A stretch of DNA of 64,000 bases, taken from Coxiellaceae bacterium (GTDB lineage Bacteria > Pseudomonadota > Gammaproteobacteria > Coxiellales > Coxiellaceae). Where the stretch lies: positions 1 to 64,000 of the forward strand of contig WTGG01000004.1 of the NCBI GenBank assembly GCA_011523685.1, in the 5' to 3' direction. The position numbers were made by a program, and so were the translations under genes. Positions 1 to 8,685 of this stretch are shown piece by piece. Below the pieces are notes generated by a model. That model had not been told where the DNA came from, did no database searches, and saw nothing but the letters and a program-made list of their open reading frames with translations. Every line of letters starts with the position of its first letter. The first letter of the stretch is position 1.

Positions 1-520
1 CTCGACTGGTTATAGGTGTCATAAGATGATCTGTTGTATCTATATTGTTGCTGTAATTATAGTAATAACACTCCAATAGATACATACCGCCTCTATTTAG
101 TAGTCGACCTAATTGTAGGATCGAGTCTATAGGATGTTTAAGATTAAAAAAAATACTGGTAGCTAACATTAGAAGGTGGGTGGGATGATTGGGGTGATGC
201 TGTATGAGTTTATCATCAAAGAATTGTTGAATATGTTGATAGAGACTATGGTTTATGGATACTTCTTGGGTGTCATTTAGTCTTTTAAGAAGATATTCAA
301 TAATTATTGGGTTAGTGATGCCTTGTGTGATTCTTGTTATATCAAAAAGTGAGAGTCGCTCTTTGGTGCAGCTGACGCCTGCGTTGGCGAGGCGCTTATT
401 GATAAATGACACCCATAGTGATGGTTTCTTGCTCTGCCACAGCTCAAGCTCCTCTGATGACATTCGATTAAGATCAGTGATTGTATGGTGTAGATTGTCA
501 TCTTTCGTAAAATAATCCAT
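1..520 (-). CDS. Hypothetical protein, 3' end cut by window edge
   Basis: The reading frame is open from an ATG at 520 to the left edge of the window, giving at least 173 codons without a stop. A strong Shine-Dalgarno GGAGGG lies five bases upstream of the ATG, which fixes the start. The protein begins MDYFTKDDNLHHTITDLNRM and is rich in Leu, Ile, Asn and His, with predicted helices but no signal peptide or membrane span. I do not recognise a family. Its helical, soluble, low-complexity character resembles the other orphan proteins of this window (651 aa at 2.4 kb, 181 aa at 34.5 kb). Confidence 0.75.
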   Translation of the reverse strand, partial: MDYFTKDDNLHHTITDLNRMSSEELELWQSKKPSLWVSFINKRLANAGVSCTKERLSLFDITRITQGITNPIIIEYLLKRLNDTQEVSINHSLYQHIQQFFDDKLIQHHPNHPTHLLMLATSIFFNLKHPIDSILQLGRLLNRGGMYLLECYYYNYSNNIDTTDHLMTPITSR

Positions 521-637
521 CAACCCTCCATGGTATCTGTCATGATAAAGTATGGATTTTAGCGGTCATTATTGTTTGATGGTATATGAATTAATTAAAT
601 AATATAGCGCTAAGGCTTGTGGGAAGGCATTATAGAT

Positions 638-685
638 AAAAAAATCTACCTCTCTTCATATTGGAATAAAAAGAGATAGATTTTT
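638..685 (-). terminator. Rho-independent terminator of udk
   Basis: Read on the minus strand just after the udk stop, AAAAATCTATCTCTT is followed about 14 bases later by AAGAGAGGTAGATTTTTTT. The arms form a long, slightly imperfect hairpin that runs into a T tract. Confidence 0.7.
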
Positions 686-699
686 GTAATAAGTATTGA

Positions 700-1335
700 T
701 TAAGAAGTCATTTCCGCATCGAGTAATTCACGCATTTTTGCTTTGATCATGTCAATAGCAATGCGATTTTCACCACCACGTGGGACATTAATATCGGCAT
801 AGCGTTTAGAAGGTTCGATGAACTGCATGTACATCGGTCGAACCGTTTTTTCGTATTGGTCGATCACGGATTGAATGGAGCGATCGCGTTCTGCTGTATC
901 ACGTTTAAGGCGTCGTAATAAGCAGACATCTAGTGCTGTATCCATAAAGATACGAATATCCATGAGTTCACGCAAGCGCTGTTCGACGAATAGAAGAATG
1001 CCTTCAAGAACGATAATGCGATGGTTGCCAACCTTTCTTGTTGCTTCCTTTCGGGTATGCTTGCTGTGATCATAGATGGGGACATCAATCATCTCGTTAC
1101 GCTGCAGTGCTTGTAGGTGCTCTAGTAGGAGGTCATGGTCTAGTGCGTTAGGATGATCAAAGTTAACGTTGGAGCGTTCTTCCATGCTGAGATGAGTGAG
1201 ATCATGGTAGTAACTGTCTTCTGAAATAATGGCAACTTCGTCTGTGCCCAGCTCATCTACGATGGTGTGAGCCAAGAGACTTTTTCCGGAGGCTGATGCG
1301 CCTGAGATACCGATTATGATAATTTCTTGATTCAT
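700..1335 (-). CDS. udk: Uridine kinase
   Basis: This 211-residue protein is uridine/cytidine kinase, which phosphorylates uridine and cytidine to UMP and CMP in pyrimidine salvage. The P-loop GISGASASGKS is at residues 9-19. The substrate-binding stretch with NFDHPNALD lies near residue 58, and the ILEGILLF segment of the Udk/PRK family near residue 108. Length matches the E. coli enzyme (213 aa). A clear Shine-Dalgarno AAAGGAAAA precedes the ATG. It stands alone, with a terminator immediately downstream and no co-directional partner close by. Confidence 0.97.
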   Translation of the reverse strand: MNQEIIIIGISGASASGKSLLAHTIVDELGTDEVAIISEDSYYHDLTHLSMEERSNVNFDHPNALDHDLLLEHLQALQRNEMIDVPIYDHSKHTRKEATRKVGNHRIIVLEGILLFVEQRLRELMDIRIFMDTALDVCLLRRLKRDTAERDRSIQSVIDQYEKTVRPMYMQFIEPSKRYADINVPRGGENRIAIDMIKAKMRELLDAEMTS

Positions 1336-1455
1336 AATGATTTTCCTTTGTGTCTATCGTTAGTAGCGCGTTTTAGAGTGGCTAAGCCAAGTTTTGCGCT
1401 ATCTTAGGGCAAAACTCTGAACAATACCATAGGCATGAGGAAAAAATTAGGGGAT

Positions 1456-2310
1456 TTATTCATTACTTTGTTGTAGTCGTGGGAGCCATTCTTTCTCCCA
1501 GATATCGATCCAGTGACGCGAGTCATGATTCCATGGGTGGAAGGAGGTCGATTGAAAATCAGGGTATAGATCGTTATTGGAAAAAATACCGTCATTCGCG
1601 GTTAAGTAGTCTTCAATAGCTTTCTGTCTGGGGATGGGTTGATGATTGAGTAATGCATCACAGGCAGTGAAGTAGGTGGTGGTGTGAATGGAGTGTTCGA
1701 TCAGCGTTTTTTTAAATGTGATCCATTCGGATTGGTATTCCTTGTCATTCGGTGCTTTATTAAAAAGATGAGAAAAAAGATCAAAGCACAGACTCTTATG
1801 TTCTATTTCTTCAACATTATGAAAAGAAAATAATAAGGCAATGTCATTATTGAGACGGTCCCATTGACCATGCCAGCGTTGAAAGAAATCCTCAGCAATA
1901 TGGGCAGTAAAGATTTCCGCCATGACCACAAACAGTAAACGTTTTTCAAGAGGTAAGTTTGGGTTAGTCCATGCGTCAAAAGTTTGATCCCATCGGTCGA
2001 TGATATCTTGTGCTCTTGTGTAGTGAGAATGAACTAATGCTTCATTGTAGGCATGATGGATTTTAGCGTGTTCTGCTTCTTGAGCAATAAACGTTTTGCA
2101 CTCATTAATAAGAAACTCATCTTTGATCAGAGGAAGCGTTTCCTTTGCGGTCAGTATAAAAAAGCGCTCGCCAGGCACCTGGACCAGCGTGTAGGCATTA
2201 TAAAGGTTTGAGTAAATGACATCATCTTTGATGCAATGAAAAGGCGAAGCAAATTTAAGACGAGTATTATCGTAGTGACGTTTAATCAATGTATGAATAT
2301 CATTAGCCAT
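1456..2310 (-). CDS. Predicted metal-dependent hydrolase (COG3687, ferritin-like)
   Basis: This 284-residue soluble, mostly helical protein matches the predicted metal-dependent hydrolase family (COG3687/PF10118). Metal-ligand motifs are visible in order: QEAEHAKIH near residue 76, AEIFTAHIAEDF near 131, and VEEIEHKSLCFD near 167. Two ExxH motifs at this spacing are what a di-metal ferritin-like four-helix site would need. The family's substrate is unknown. It is flanked by unrelated genes and looks monocistronic. The Shine-Dalgarno (GAGAAAA) is modest. Confidence 0.8.
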   Translation of the reverse strand: MANDIHTLIKRHYDNTRLKFASPFHCIKDDVIYSNLYNAYTLVQVPGERFFILTAKETLPLIKDEFLINECKTFIAQEAEHAKIHHAYNEALVHSHYTRAQDIIDRWDQTFDAWTNPNLPLEKRLLFVVMAEIFTAHIAEDFFQRWHGQWDRLNNDIALLFSFHNVEEIEHKSLCFDLFSHLFNKAPNDKEYQSEWITFKKTLIEHSIHTTTYFTACDALLNHQPIPRQKAIEDYLTANDGIFSNNDLYPDFQSTSFHPWNHDSRHWIDIWEKEWLPRLQQSNE

Positions 2311-2416
2311 GATTTTCTCGCTAAAAATAACTATCTATCTTTATTATAGCAGATTATCAGGGAGAAGATGATTCTCCTTTGGATCTACAAGGATGCTTCG
2401 TTATATTCTTAACTAT

Positions 2417-4372
2417 TTATACGAAAGAAATATGGCTGCTAGTCTTGGCGACACTGGTTGGGCTATAGTTGTTTTCAAGTAATTTACTATGTTCGATCCA
2501 CGCTTGAGAAGATGGAAGCTTCTCGCTAGAAGATTGGTTGATGGTTAATCTTAGGTTTACCAAAGTCGGTGACAGACACTCAGGATGGCTGGACGAAAAG
2601 AACAGAGTAGGGCTATGCTGACCTCTTGCATCTCTAGTCGAAGATAATTTCTTAGCATCCCTAGTTGAAGATAATATCTCGTCAAGTATCACAATATCTG
2701 GATCAGTTAGAGCATGCAGAGGATGTATTGATCCGCGTAATAGTTTGCTTATATAGGTTTTAAAAGGAAGAGATGGGTAAGTGATCATTGGTGTTTTAGG
2801 ACTTTGTTGATTAATAAAGTCTAATAAAGACTGCGATAATTTCAGATAAGACTCGACCATCTCCTGATGGCTAAGGGGGGCTTCGCTATCTCCCAATTCA
2901 TGTAGAAGCCTATTGCATTTTCCTAGTAGCCTCTCAGTTGCTGTCTTGTAATTAATCGTCTTGGTTTTTGTTTCATCAGCATATTTAGGTCGACCGGCAA
3001 AATAAGAGCATAGTGAGAATATATTTGAAAGATCAGTAAGGCGATTTTTGATATCAATTATCGTGATTGTTGCTTTTATGTTAGTGCTGAGTGTGTTGAC
3101 CCTTGCTGCAATGATTCCTGGTTGTATGTATTCTCGCGTTGTGCTTTGTGTTTGACTTAAGTATTTTTGAGTGGCGTCAAGGTCTTTTGTTAGGTCCGTT
3201 AATGTTTTTCCAAAAAATGTTGAATTCTCTAATAAGAGAGAATGATCGTTTAGTAACTGTAGTGTACTTTCTACTTGACTATTGCTGCTATCAATTGCAA
3301 TGTAAAGATGCTTGCGCTGAGTATCAATGTCTTCTCCGAGGAGTCTAGTTAATCCAATAATAGACATTTTTTGATGGTTGTTTTTGCAGGTCTTTTTCAA
3401 TTTTATAATGATAGCAGTTCTTGACTCAAAATATGTAACTTTACTGTCTATGATATCAGCCATATCGACATCAAACGCGCGTAAGTAGTCGGCAGTTTTT
3501 CTTGATTCTGAAAGAATACGTCTGATTGTTTCTAATCGCTCATCCGCTAGTTCGAACTTATAACTCAAAAATTCCATTACATTTGATCGTGCTAATGAAA
3601 TCATGCGTTGATATTCAGGATCAAGTTTTGAGTTTGTGACGTTAGTTGCTTTTTCAGTTTGTGATAACCATTCCCTAACCATCTTGTATGTTTCAGGAGT
3701 GCTGGTTAGTAATGTCGAGCAGTTTTCAAAGAAGCCTACAACAAGAATGCTGTTTTGTTTTTGTTCTTTAAATGTTGCTTTTGCGGTTGTAATTAATTCA
3801 TGCAGGTATCCTTGATGCAGTAAATATTTTCGTAATGCTGTATTTTCTTCATGAAAGGTATCTGAAACATCCTTTTCTTCTGCATCTTCAGGTTTATTAT
3901 AAGACTTTTTTATGTGGTATTTATTTTTTAAATCTGCTTTGCTCATCCAGCCGTTTAGTTGCTGGATTTCTTCAGTAGTAATTGTTTGATATTGTGGATC
4001 TAGAAATTGTGTTTTAATCTGCCCTTCAAGTATAGATAGCTCATTAATAAGTGATTTTTTGAATTGACTTGGATTCATCCATGATATCGGTAATGTAATA
4101 TTCATATAGTCGCTATCTAGTGAGCGGATATTTTCTTTTATACGCTGAATGTAATTATAAACCTGATTCCAGTTGCATTGCGTTAATGCATCGTTATATT
4201 CTTCTGTTATTTTAAAAATTATTTGAATGAATTTGTCACTTGAATCTGGATGTTCATGGGTAATACGCCCAATAAATTCAGAGCTTAATGTATAGTGTAA
4301 AGGGGTATCTCTTCTGTCATTTTCAGCATGATCAACGATGATTGCAAAAGGGTCGATAATAATTGTATGCAT
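2417..4372 (-). CDS. Large hypothetical helical protein, 651 aa
   Basis: I do not recognise this protein. It is 651 residues, starts MHTIIIDPFAIIVDH, lacks a signal peptide or membrane span, and is almost entirely predicted alpha-helix with heptad-like stretches between about 240 and 450. Near the C-terminus a nine-residue unit beginning LSSTRDA is duplicated in tandem (DNA about 2628-2677). The last about 60 residues are Ser-rich and look disordered. Long, helical, family-less proteins with a Ser-rich tail are common among secreted effectors of intracellular Gammaproteobacteria. That is only an analogy, since no secretion signal is identifiable by eye. It probably has its own promoter in the 99-base gap after the acyl-AMP ligase gene. 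Confidence 0.7.
   Translation of the reverse strand: MHTIIIDPFAIIVDHAENDRRDTPLHYTLSSEFIGRITHEHPDSSDKFIQIIFKITEEYNDALTQCNWNQVYNYIQRIKENIRSLDSDYMNITLPISWMNPSQFKKSLINELSILEGQIKTQFLDPQYQTITTEEIQQLNGWMSKADLKNKYHIKKSYNKPEDAEEKDVSDTFHEENTALRKYLLHQGYLHELITTAKATFKEQKQNSILVVGFFENCSTLLTSTPETYKMVREWLSQTEKATNVTNSKLDPEYQRMISLARSNVMEFLSYKFELADERLETIRRILSESRKTADYLRAFDVDMADIIDSKVTYFESRTAIIIKLKKTCKNNHQKMSIIGLTRLLGEDIDTQRKHLYIAIDSSNSQVESTLQLLNDHSLLLENSTFFGKTLTDLTKDLDATQKYLSQTQSTTREYIQPGIIAARVNTLSTNIKATITIIDIKNRLTDLSNIFSLCSYFAGRPKYADETKTKTINYKTATERLLGKCNRLLHELGDSEAPLSHQEMVESYLKLSQSLLDFINQQSPKTPMITYPSLPFKTYISKLLRGSIHPLHALTDPDIVILDEILSSTRDAKKLSSTRDARGQHSPTLFFSSSHPECLSPTLVNLRLTINQSSSEKLPSSQAWIEHSKLLENNYSPTSVAKTSSHISFV
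2628..2677. repeat. Tandem near-identical 27-bp repeat inside the 651-aa gene
   Basis: Two copies of a GCATCYCTAGTYGAAGATAA unit lie 27 bases apart in frame and encode the duplicated LSSTRDA peptide. The copies differ at a few bases, so the duplication is not brand new. Confidence 0.75.
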
Positions 4373-4436
4373 TTTGGCCTGTCATAAGTGTTAGATTTTC
4401 AGCAGGCGGATCCTATCATAGGATTATTAAAGTAAT

Positions 4437-4450
4437 CTTAAAAATTTAAG
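4437..4450 (-). terminator. Weak inverted repeat after the acyl-AMP ligase gene
   Basis: CTTAAAAATTTAAG is a perfect AT-only palindrome located 22 bases past the ligase stop on the minus strand, and TAGGAT/ATCCTA arms lie just beyond it. It could be a weak terminator or an operator of the following 651-aa gene. The stem is AT-only, so the call is tentative. Confidence 0.25.
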
Positions 4451-4471
4451 TCTAGTATTTTTTTGTGATAA

Positions 4472-6202
4472 TCAATCAGTTATGTTAGTTGTTACAATAA
4501 ATTGATGATTGAGGTACAGGTTTTTGCAAGCGCTGCGGTTGAGTTTTCCGCTAGTGGTCAGTAGTAATGCAGGTGATTTGACAATGCTCATGATCTTTAT
4601 CTCAATGCCTAGCTGATCAAGAATGGCTATTTTGCTGCTTTTCATTAATGTAAGTTGCTCTTCTTTTGAATGGCGTGATTGATGTATTAACACAACTAGT
4701 TGCTCTTCATTATTCACTTCTATCGAAAAAGCAACCACCTGGCCATATTGTAGCTGAGGGTGATTTTTTATGATGATCCATTCAATATCATCAGGATTAA
4801 TATTCTGGCCTCGTATAATTAATGTTTCTTTGATGCGTCCTGTGATGTAGAGATGATGATTCATGATGAACCCGATATCACCTGTTCGTAGAAAGTTCCC
4901 ACTGCAGTGCTCAATGGTGTTTTTAAAAGTGTTATCAGTCGCCGAGGGATTATCCCAATACCCTGTGGCAATACTGGGTCCTTGTATCCATATTTCACCA
5001 AGACGTTTTTCAGGTAATTGTTGTCGTGTATCTGGGTCAACTATGCATAGCTTATGGTCGTTAAATGGTATGCCATGTGCGATAAGTGTTTTATTAGAGT
5101 GCGCGCAAATTTTAGCAATGCCTTTTTGAAGTTTGCTAGCATCAAAGGCATGAGATTCAATGCCTTGTAGCCGCCAATCACCGCAAGCATGTACGGTAGC
5201 TTCCGCTAGCCCATAGCAGGGATGAAAAATAGTGGGATCTAGTTGGCATTCTTGGAAGGTTTTGATGAATGTTTCGAGCTGCTCAACTTTTGGCGAGTCA
5301 GAGCCAACAAAGGCTAGAGACCATGAGGATAGGTCGAGATGCTTACGTTGGTCCTCAGTGATATGTTTGCAGCAATGAGCAAAGGCAAAGCAGGGCGCAC
5401 CGCTGGTTACTCCAGGATAGTTTGAAATGGTTTTAAGCCATGTTACGGGTCGTTTTAAAAAACTAAATGGTGATAAAATAACACTGAGGCAGCCAACATA
5501 GAGTGGAATCAGTATAGCATTGATCAGCCCCATGTCATGATGATGAGGAAGCCAGTTGACCGCTGTTTGTAGGCGTTGACGTTCTGGTGTATTAACACCT
5601 TTAATGAGGTGGTTAATGTTATTTGAAGCATTGTCATGTGTGATAATGACCCCTTTCGGTGTTCCAGTAGTGCCTGATGTGTATTGTAAATAGGCGATGG
5701 TATTAAGTTCGATCGAGGTGGTATTTGATGTTGTTGGAATAGCTTCTGTGTTGATGATTTTTATTGTCTGATTGGTTTTATTGGTTATAGGGCTATAGTT
5801 TTTTGAGTATGATGTAAGCCGCTGTGTATGTTGTTCACTGCTGAGTATTAAAGATGGGTTTGCGTTATTGGTGATGCTAATAAGCCTGGCGATGCTAATT
5901 GATGCAGGTGAGAGAGTGCCTTTGAGTGGGGCGCTAGGGATGGCAATAGTATTGCTCATCATACAGGCTAATAGTGAAGCTACCATTTCGATACTGTTAT
6001 CATAGAGTAAGATGATTCTATCGCCGGCTTGAGCGTGAGTTTTGATGGCTTTGGCAATACTATGTGACCTAGCCCATAGTGCTTGGTAGGTAATACTCTC
6101 TGTTGTTTTCCCTAAGCTGTCGATGGTTTTATAAGCAAGGGTATCACCCTGGTGCTCAGTATGGTGTTTAAGCGCTTCAATAGCATTATTAAATTCAGGC
6201 AT
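4472..6202 (-). CDS. Fatty acyl-AMP ligase / acyl-ACP synthetase (FAAL type)
   Basis: This 576-residue adenylate-forming enzyme activates a fatty acid as acyl-AMP and is expected to load it onto an acyl carrier protein. Motifs in order: P-loop YTSGTTGTPKG near residue 174, LPHHHDMGL near 219 (typical of FAAL and related acyl-ACP ligases), CYGLAEATVHACG near 333, the TGD motif near 435, GRIKETLIIRGQNINPDDIE near 450, and the C-terminal catalytic lysine context SGKLNR near 556. The gene overlaps the upstream acyl carrier protein gene by 8 bp, so the two are translationally coupled. No polyketide synthase or peptide synthetase module is nearby. Substrate and product are unknown. Confidence 0.88.
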   Translation of the reverse strand: MPEFNNAIEALKHHTEHQGDTLAYKTIDSLGKTTESITYQALWARSHSIAKAIKTHAQAGDRIILLYDNSIEMVASLLACMMSNTIAIPSAPLKGTLSPASISIARLISITNNANPSLILSSEQHTQRLTSYSKNYSPITNKTNQTIKIINTEAIPTTSNTTSIELNTIAYLQYTSGTTGTPKGVIITHDNASNNINHLIKGVNTPERQRLQTAVNWLPHHHDMGLINAILIPLYVGCLSVILSPFSFLKRPVTWLKTISNYPGVTSGAPCFAFAHCCKHITEDQRKHLDLSSWSLAFVGSDSPKVEQLETFIKTFQECQLDPTIFHPCYGLAEATVHACGDWRLQGIESHAFDASKLQKGIAKICAHSNKTLIAHGIPFNDHKLCIVDPDTRQQLPEKRLGEIWIQGPSIATGYWDNPSATDNTFKNTIEHCSGNFLRTGDIGFIMNHHLYITGRIKETLIIRGQNINPDDIEWIIIKNHPQLQYGQVVAFSIEVNNEEQLVVLIHQSRHSKEEQLTLMKSSKIAILDQLGIEIKIMSIVKSPALLLTTSGKLNRSACKNLYLNHQFIVTTNITD

Positions 6203-6434
6203 GACTAAGGCGTTCGTCGATGAGATCAGCTAATTGTTGCAGTGTTTCGATCGGCAATAAGTCTTCTTCATTGAGGCTGATTTGGAATTTAATTTCTATG
6301 GATGCGACTAGACTAATGACATCAACAGAGTCTAGGTTTAAGTTGCCTTGTATGGTTGATTGACTGTCGATGTTGTTGATATCAATTCCAAATTCTTGAT
6401 TGAGGATGGTTTTTAACTGAGACAGTGTATCCAT
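6195..6434 (-). CDS. Stand-alone acyl carrier protein
   Basis: This 79-residue acyl carrier protein carries its acyl chain on a phosphopantetheine arm attached to Ser36 in the motif NLDSVDVISL. The fold fits: helix I at the N-terminus, the Ser at the start of helix II, and an acidic C-terminal half. It is not the housekeeping AcpP, whose usual DSLDTVEL motif is absent. It overlaps the downstream acyl-AMP ligase gene by 8 bp and follows nadD by 43 bp on the same strand. It is therefore probably the dedicated acceptor for that ligase. Confidence 0.9.
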   Translation of the reverse strand: MDTLSQLKTILNQEFGIDINNIDSQSTIQGNLNLDSVDVISLVASIEIKFQISLNEEDLLPIETLQQLADLIDERLSHA

Positions 6435-6477
6435 GTGGGCTCCTTTTTATGATCACTATGGTGTCATTATAGGTGAT

Positions 6478-7122
6478 TTATCGGTATAAATCATGAGTAT
6501 TGATATAGTCTCTTACTGCAGGGTTGATGTTGACGGTTGGTTTGTTCATATGAAGGTGGGTTCTTATGTCTGTGGAAGTGATAGCTGGTGGATTATAAGG
6601 ATCTAGCAGTATCTTGCCATGTGTATTTTTTGTGAGTTCATGTGGATGATCTATCGAATAATCAGATAGCAATTGTTTTTGCCAGGTATGGAGCTTTAGG
6701 GTGTGGCTGAACCGCCCAAGAATGATCAGGTGGCAGTGATCGATGATCTCACGATAGTTTTTCCAGGTATTAAAGCTATTGAAGGCTTCTATACTCAGAA
6801 TAAAGCACAATGCTTGCTGTGAAAATTCGTGTTTTAACTGCTTGACACTATCTATTGTGTAGGCAGGTTGGCTATCGGATAACTCCATTGTGTTAATCTG
6901 CCACGCTTTATATTTTCTTATAGCGATCTTTAGCATATTGACTCTATGGGATGCGCTAGCTTGTACGTCAGGTTTATGGTGGTGATTTTGATTTGGGATG
7001 AATTGTATGGATGGCATATCGTACTGTGTCGTGCAGTGTTGAGCAATGGCAATATGTCCATTATGAACAGGGTCAAAGGTTCCGCCAAAAATGCCTAAGA
7101 GAGGGTATCTTTTTTGAGTCAT
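6478..7122 (-). CDS. nadD: Nicotinate-nucleotide adenylyltransferase
   Basis: NadD transfers AMP from ATP to nicotinate mononucleotide in NAD synthesis. The nucleotidyltransferase motif GIFGGTFDPVHNGH is at residues 10-23 and the C-terminal TSTDIR (ISSTxxR-type) motif near 182. Length (214 aa) is normal. The ATG overlaps the holA stop by 4 bp (ATGA), so it is coupled to the leuS-lptE-holA operon, as in many Gammaproteobacteria. The rsfS and rlmH genes that often follow nadD are absent here and are replaced by the acyl carrier protein and acyl-AMP ligase genes. Confidence 0.96.
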   Translation of the reverse strand: MTQKRYPLLGIFGGTFDPVHNGHIAIAQHCTTQYDMPSIQFIPNQNHHHKPDVQASASHRVNMLKIAIRKYKAWQINTMELSDSQPAYTIDSVKQLKHEFSQQALCFILSIEAFNSFNTWKNYREIIDHCHLIILGRFSHTLKLHTWQKQLLSDYSIDHPHELTKNTHGKILLDPYNPPAITSTDIRTHLHMNKPTVNINPAVRDYINTHDLYR

Positions 7123-8135
7123 GATTTTTTTCGTGTCGATGTGTGCGTAAATTGCAATAGAAGGTTCTCGCAGAGCTGCCAGAATGAACCTGGCTGTGCG
7201 CCTTTGATTGTTTGATCAAGTTGGCTGCAGGTTTGTAATAACTGTTGGATAGTTTGATAATTGAGTCGTTTAAGAGCTGATTGTAGCAGTGGCTTTTGTG
7301 ATGACCAGGCAGATGCAGTGGCTTGAGCAATGGATCCTCCTCGCTCAACTTGCCATGCCATAGGTAGTAAAGCTCGTAATTCTCGAGTAATATTCCATAG
7401 CACTAAGACAGGCTCTGTGTGTTCTTGTTTTAAGATGGATAAAATAGTCAGAGTTTTTTGTGCCTGTCCAGATAAGGCCGCATTGGTTAAATCATAAATC
7501 GAGTAATGTTGATGGTTACTCAGTATTGTTTGAAGCATGGTAGGGGTAATCCGCTCGCCCGGGTAGAGTAAGTGTAGCTTTTCTATAGCTTGGTGCGTAG
7601 CAATTAAATTTCCTTCAGTCAGTTCGGCTAACATGCGCGCTGATTGAGTGTCAGAGGTTAAGCCTTTGGCTTTCATTCGCTGTTGAATCCATGTAGGGAG
7701 TTTGGGTAAGGGTATAGGCCAAATCTTAACAGACGTACTATGTTGCGTGAGTGTTTTATAGAAAGCGGTGTTTAATTGTGCTTTTGTGAGTTTGGGTGTG
7801 GTAATGATCAGTGTGTTGTCAGGATTAGGTTTTTTACAATAAGCTACAAGGATATTTACGGATTTTTTATCGAATTTACCGGTTGGGTGACGTAGATCTA
7901 TAATTTCCTTTTCAGCAAATAATCCTGATTGAGATAGTGTGCTATTAATATGTTGCCAGTCGACGTCTGGTGTGATTAAAAATGTTTGACTGCTTTGAGC
8001 GCCACGCTGTTGGGCGGCGTGACGGATGGCTGCGCGTGCATCTTGTTGTAGCAGTAAGTCATCGCCATGGATGTGGTAAACCGGTGATAGTGTTTTGTTT
8101 AAGTGAGTGCCTAGTTGGTCAGAGTTAATGGTCAT
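7119..8135 (-). CDS. holA: DNA polymerase III delta subunit
   Basis: HolA is the clamp-loader subunit that opens the beta clamp. The 338-residue product has the family start MTINSDQLGTHLNKTL followed by VYHIHGDDLLLQQDA, which aligns with the E. coli N-terminus (343 aa overall). A TTG four codons upstream (8147) would add only four residues; the ATG at 8135 fits better. The gene overlaps the end of lptE by 11 bp and nadD by 4 bp, consistent with a single operon. The degenerate AAA+ core lacks a Walker A motif, as is usual for delta. Confidence 0.92.
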   Translation of the reverse strand: MTINSDQLGTHLNKTLSPVYHIHGDDLLLQQDARAAIRHAAQQRGAQSSQTFLITPDVDWQHINSTLSQSGLFAEKEIIDLRHPTGKFDKKSVNILVAYCKKPNPDNTLIITTPKLTKAQLNTAFYKTLTQHSTSVKIWPIPLPKLPTWIQQRMKAKGLTSDTQSARMLAELTEGNLIATHQAIEKLHLLYPGERITPTMLQTILSNHQHYSIYDLTNAALSGQAQKTLTILSILKQEHTEPVLVLWNITRELRALLPMAWQVERGGSIAQATASAWSSQKPLLQSALKRLNYQTIQQLLQTCSQLDQTIKGAQPGSFWQLCENLLLQFTHTSTRKKS

Positions 8136-8679
8136 GAGAATGCTCAATAGCGATTTGTAGCGTGTTTTGTGAATTATCTGATGTTAACCAAGCAGTGATT
8201 CTCGGTATGATTGCGTGCGTAAGCTGAGAGTACATGAGAGTGTTTTTTGCAGACGTATTAATAATGGTGGAGTTTTGAGAAAGGGTTTCAGAGCTAGAAA
8301 AAGATTTTGGCCCTAATATAGTGTGCCCCTGTTTATCGAGTACTGAGATAGTGGCGTGAAGTGAGTAGGTAGTTGATATCGCATTACTACCGGAATTAAG
8401 TGCTTTGCTTTCTGATGTGTAGCGGATAGTTGATGGCGTGATAGTGATAGGTGATAGTTCGGATGACTTAACGATGCTTGCTTGCATCCGCCTAAAAAAA
8501 CGAGAGAGTTCTTGGGTGAAGCCATGATCATAGGTGTTGGGTTGTGTGATATAGACTGTGGATAAGGTGGTAGGGAAATCGTCTAATCGCTGTAGATGAA
8601 AACTGCATCCGTTACATAGTGTGAGAGTTGAAATCAGCATGCAGATGTAGCTGTGTTTTATTATGTTAGTGATGCTCAT
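8125..8679 (-). CDS. lptE: LPS-assembly lipoprotein LptE
   Basis: LptE is the outer-membrane lipoprotein that plugs the LptD barrel for lipopolysaccharide export. The 184-residue product has a signal sequence (residues 1-24) ending in the lipobox LCNGC, followed by SFHLQ, close to the CGFHLR start of mature LptE. Sequence conservation in LptE is low, so the call rests on the lipobox, the first mature residues, the length and the conserved position between leuS and holA. The start is 6 bp after the leuS stop. Confidence 0.9.
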   Translation of the reverse strand: MSITNIIKHSYICMLISTLTLCNGCSFHLQRLDDFPTTLSTVYITQPNTYDHGFTQELSRFFRRMQASIVKSSELSPITITPSTIRYTSESKALNSGSNAISTTYSLHATISVLDKQGHTILGPKSFSSSETLSQNSTIINTSAKNTLMYSQLTHAIIPRITAWLTSDNSQNTLQIAIEHSHDH

Positions 8680-8685
8680 AGGGCT

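Noticed and set aside
255-515. An 86-aa plus-strand open frame near the left edge
   Set aside because: It lies opposite a minus-strand frame with a strong Shine-Dalgarno and 173 stop-free codons; it is a shadow of that gene.
3190-3201. A third copy of the GTTAGGTCCGTT word inside the 651-aa gene
   Set aside because: It is in coding sequence, where it is explained by the encoded residues, so it does not support a regulatory element.
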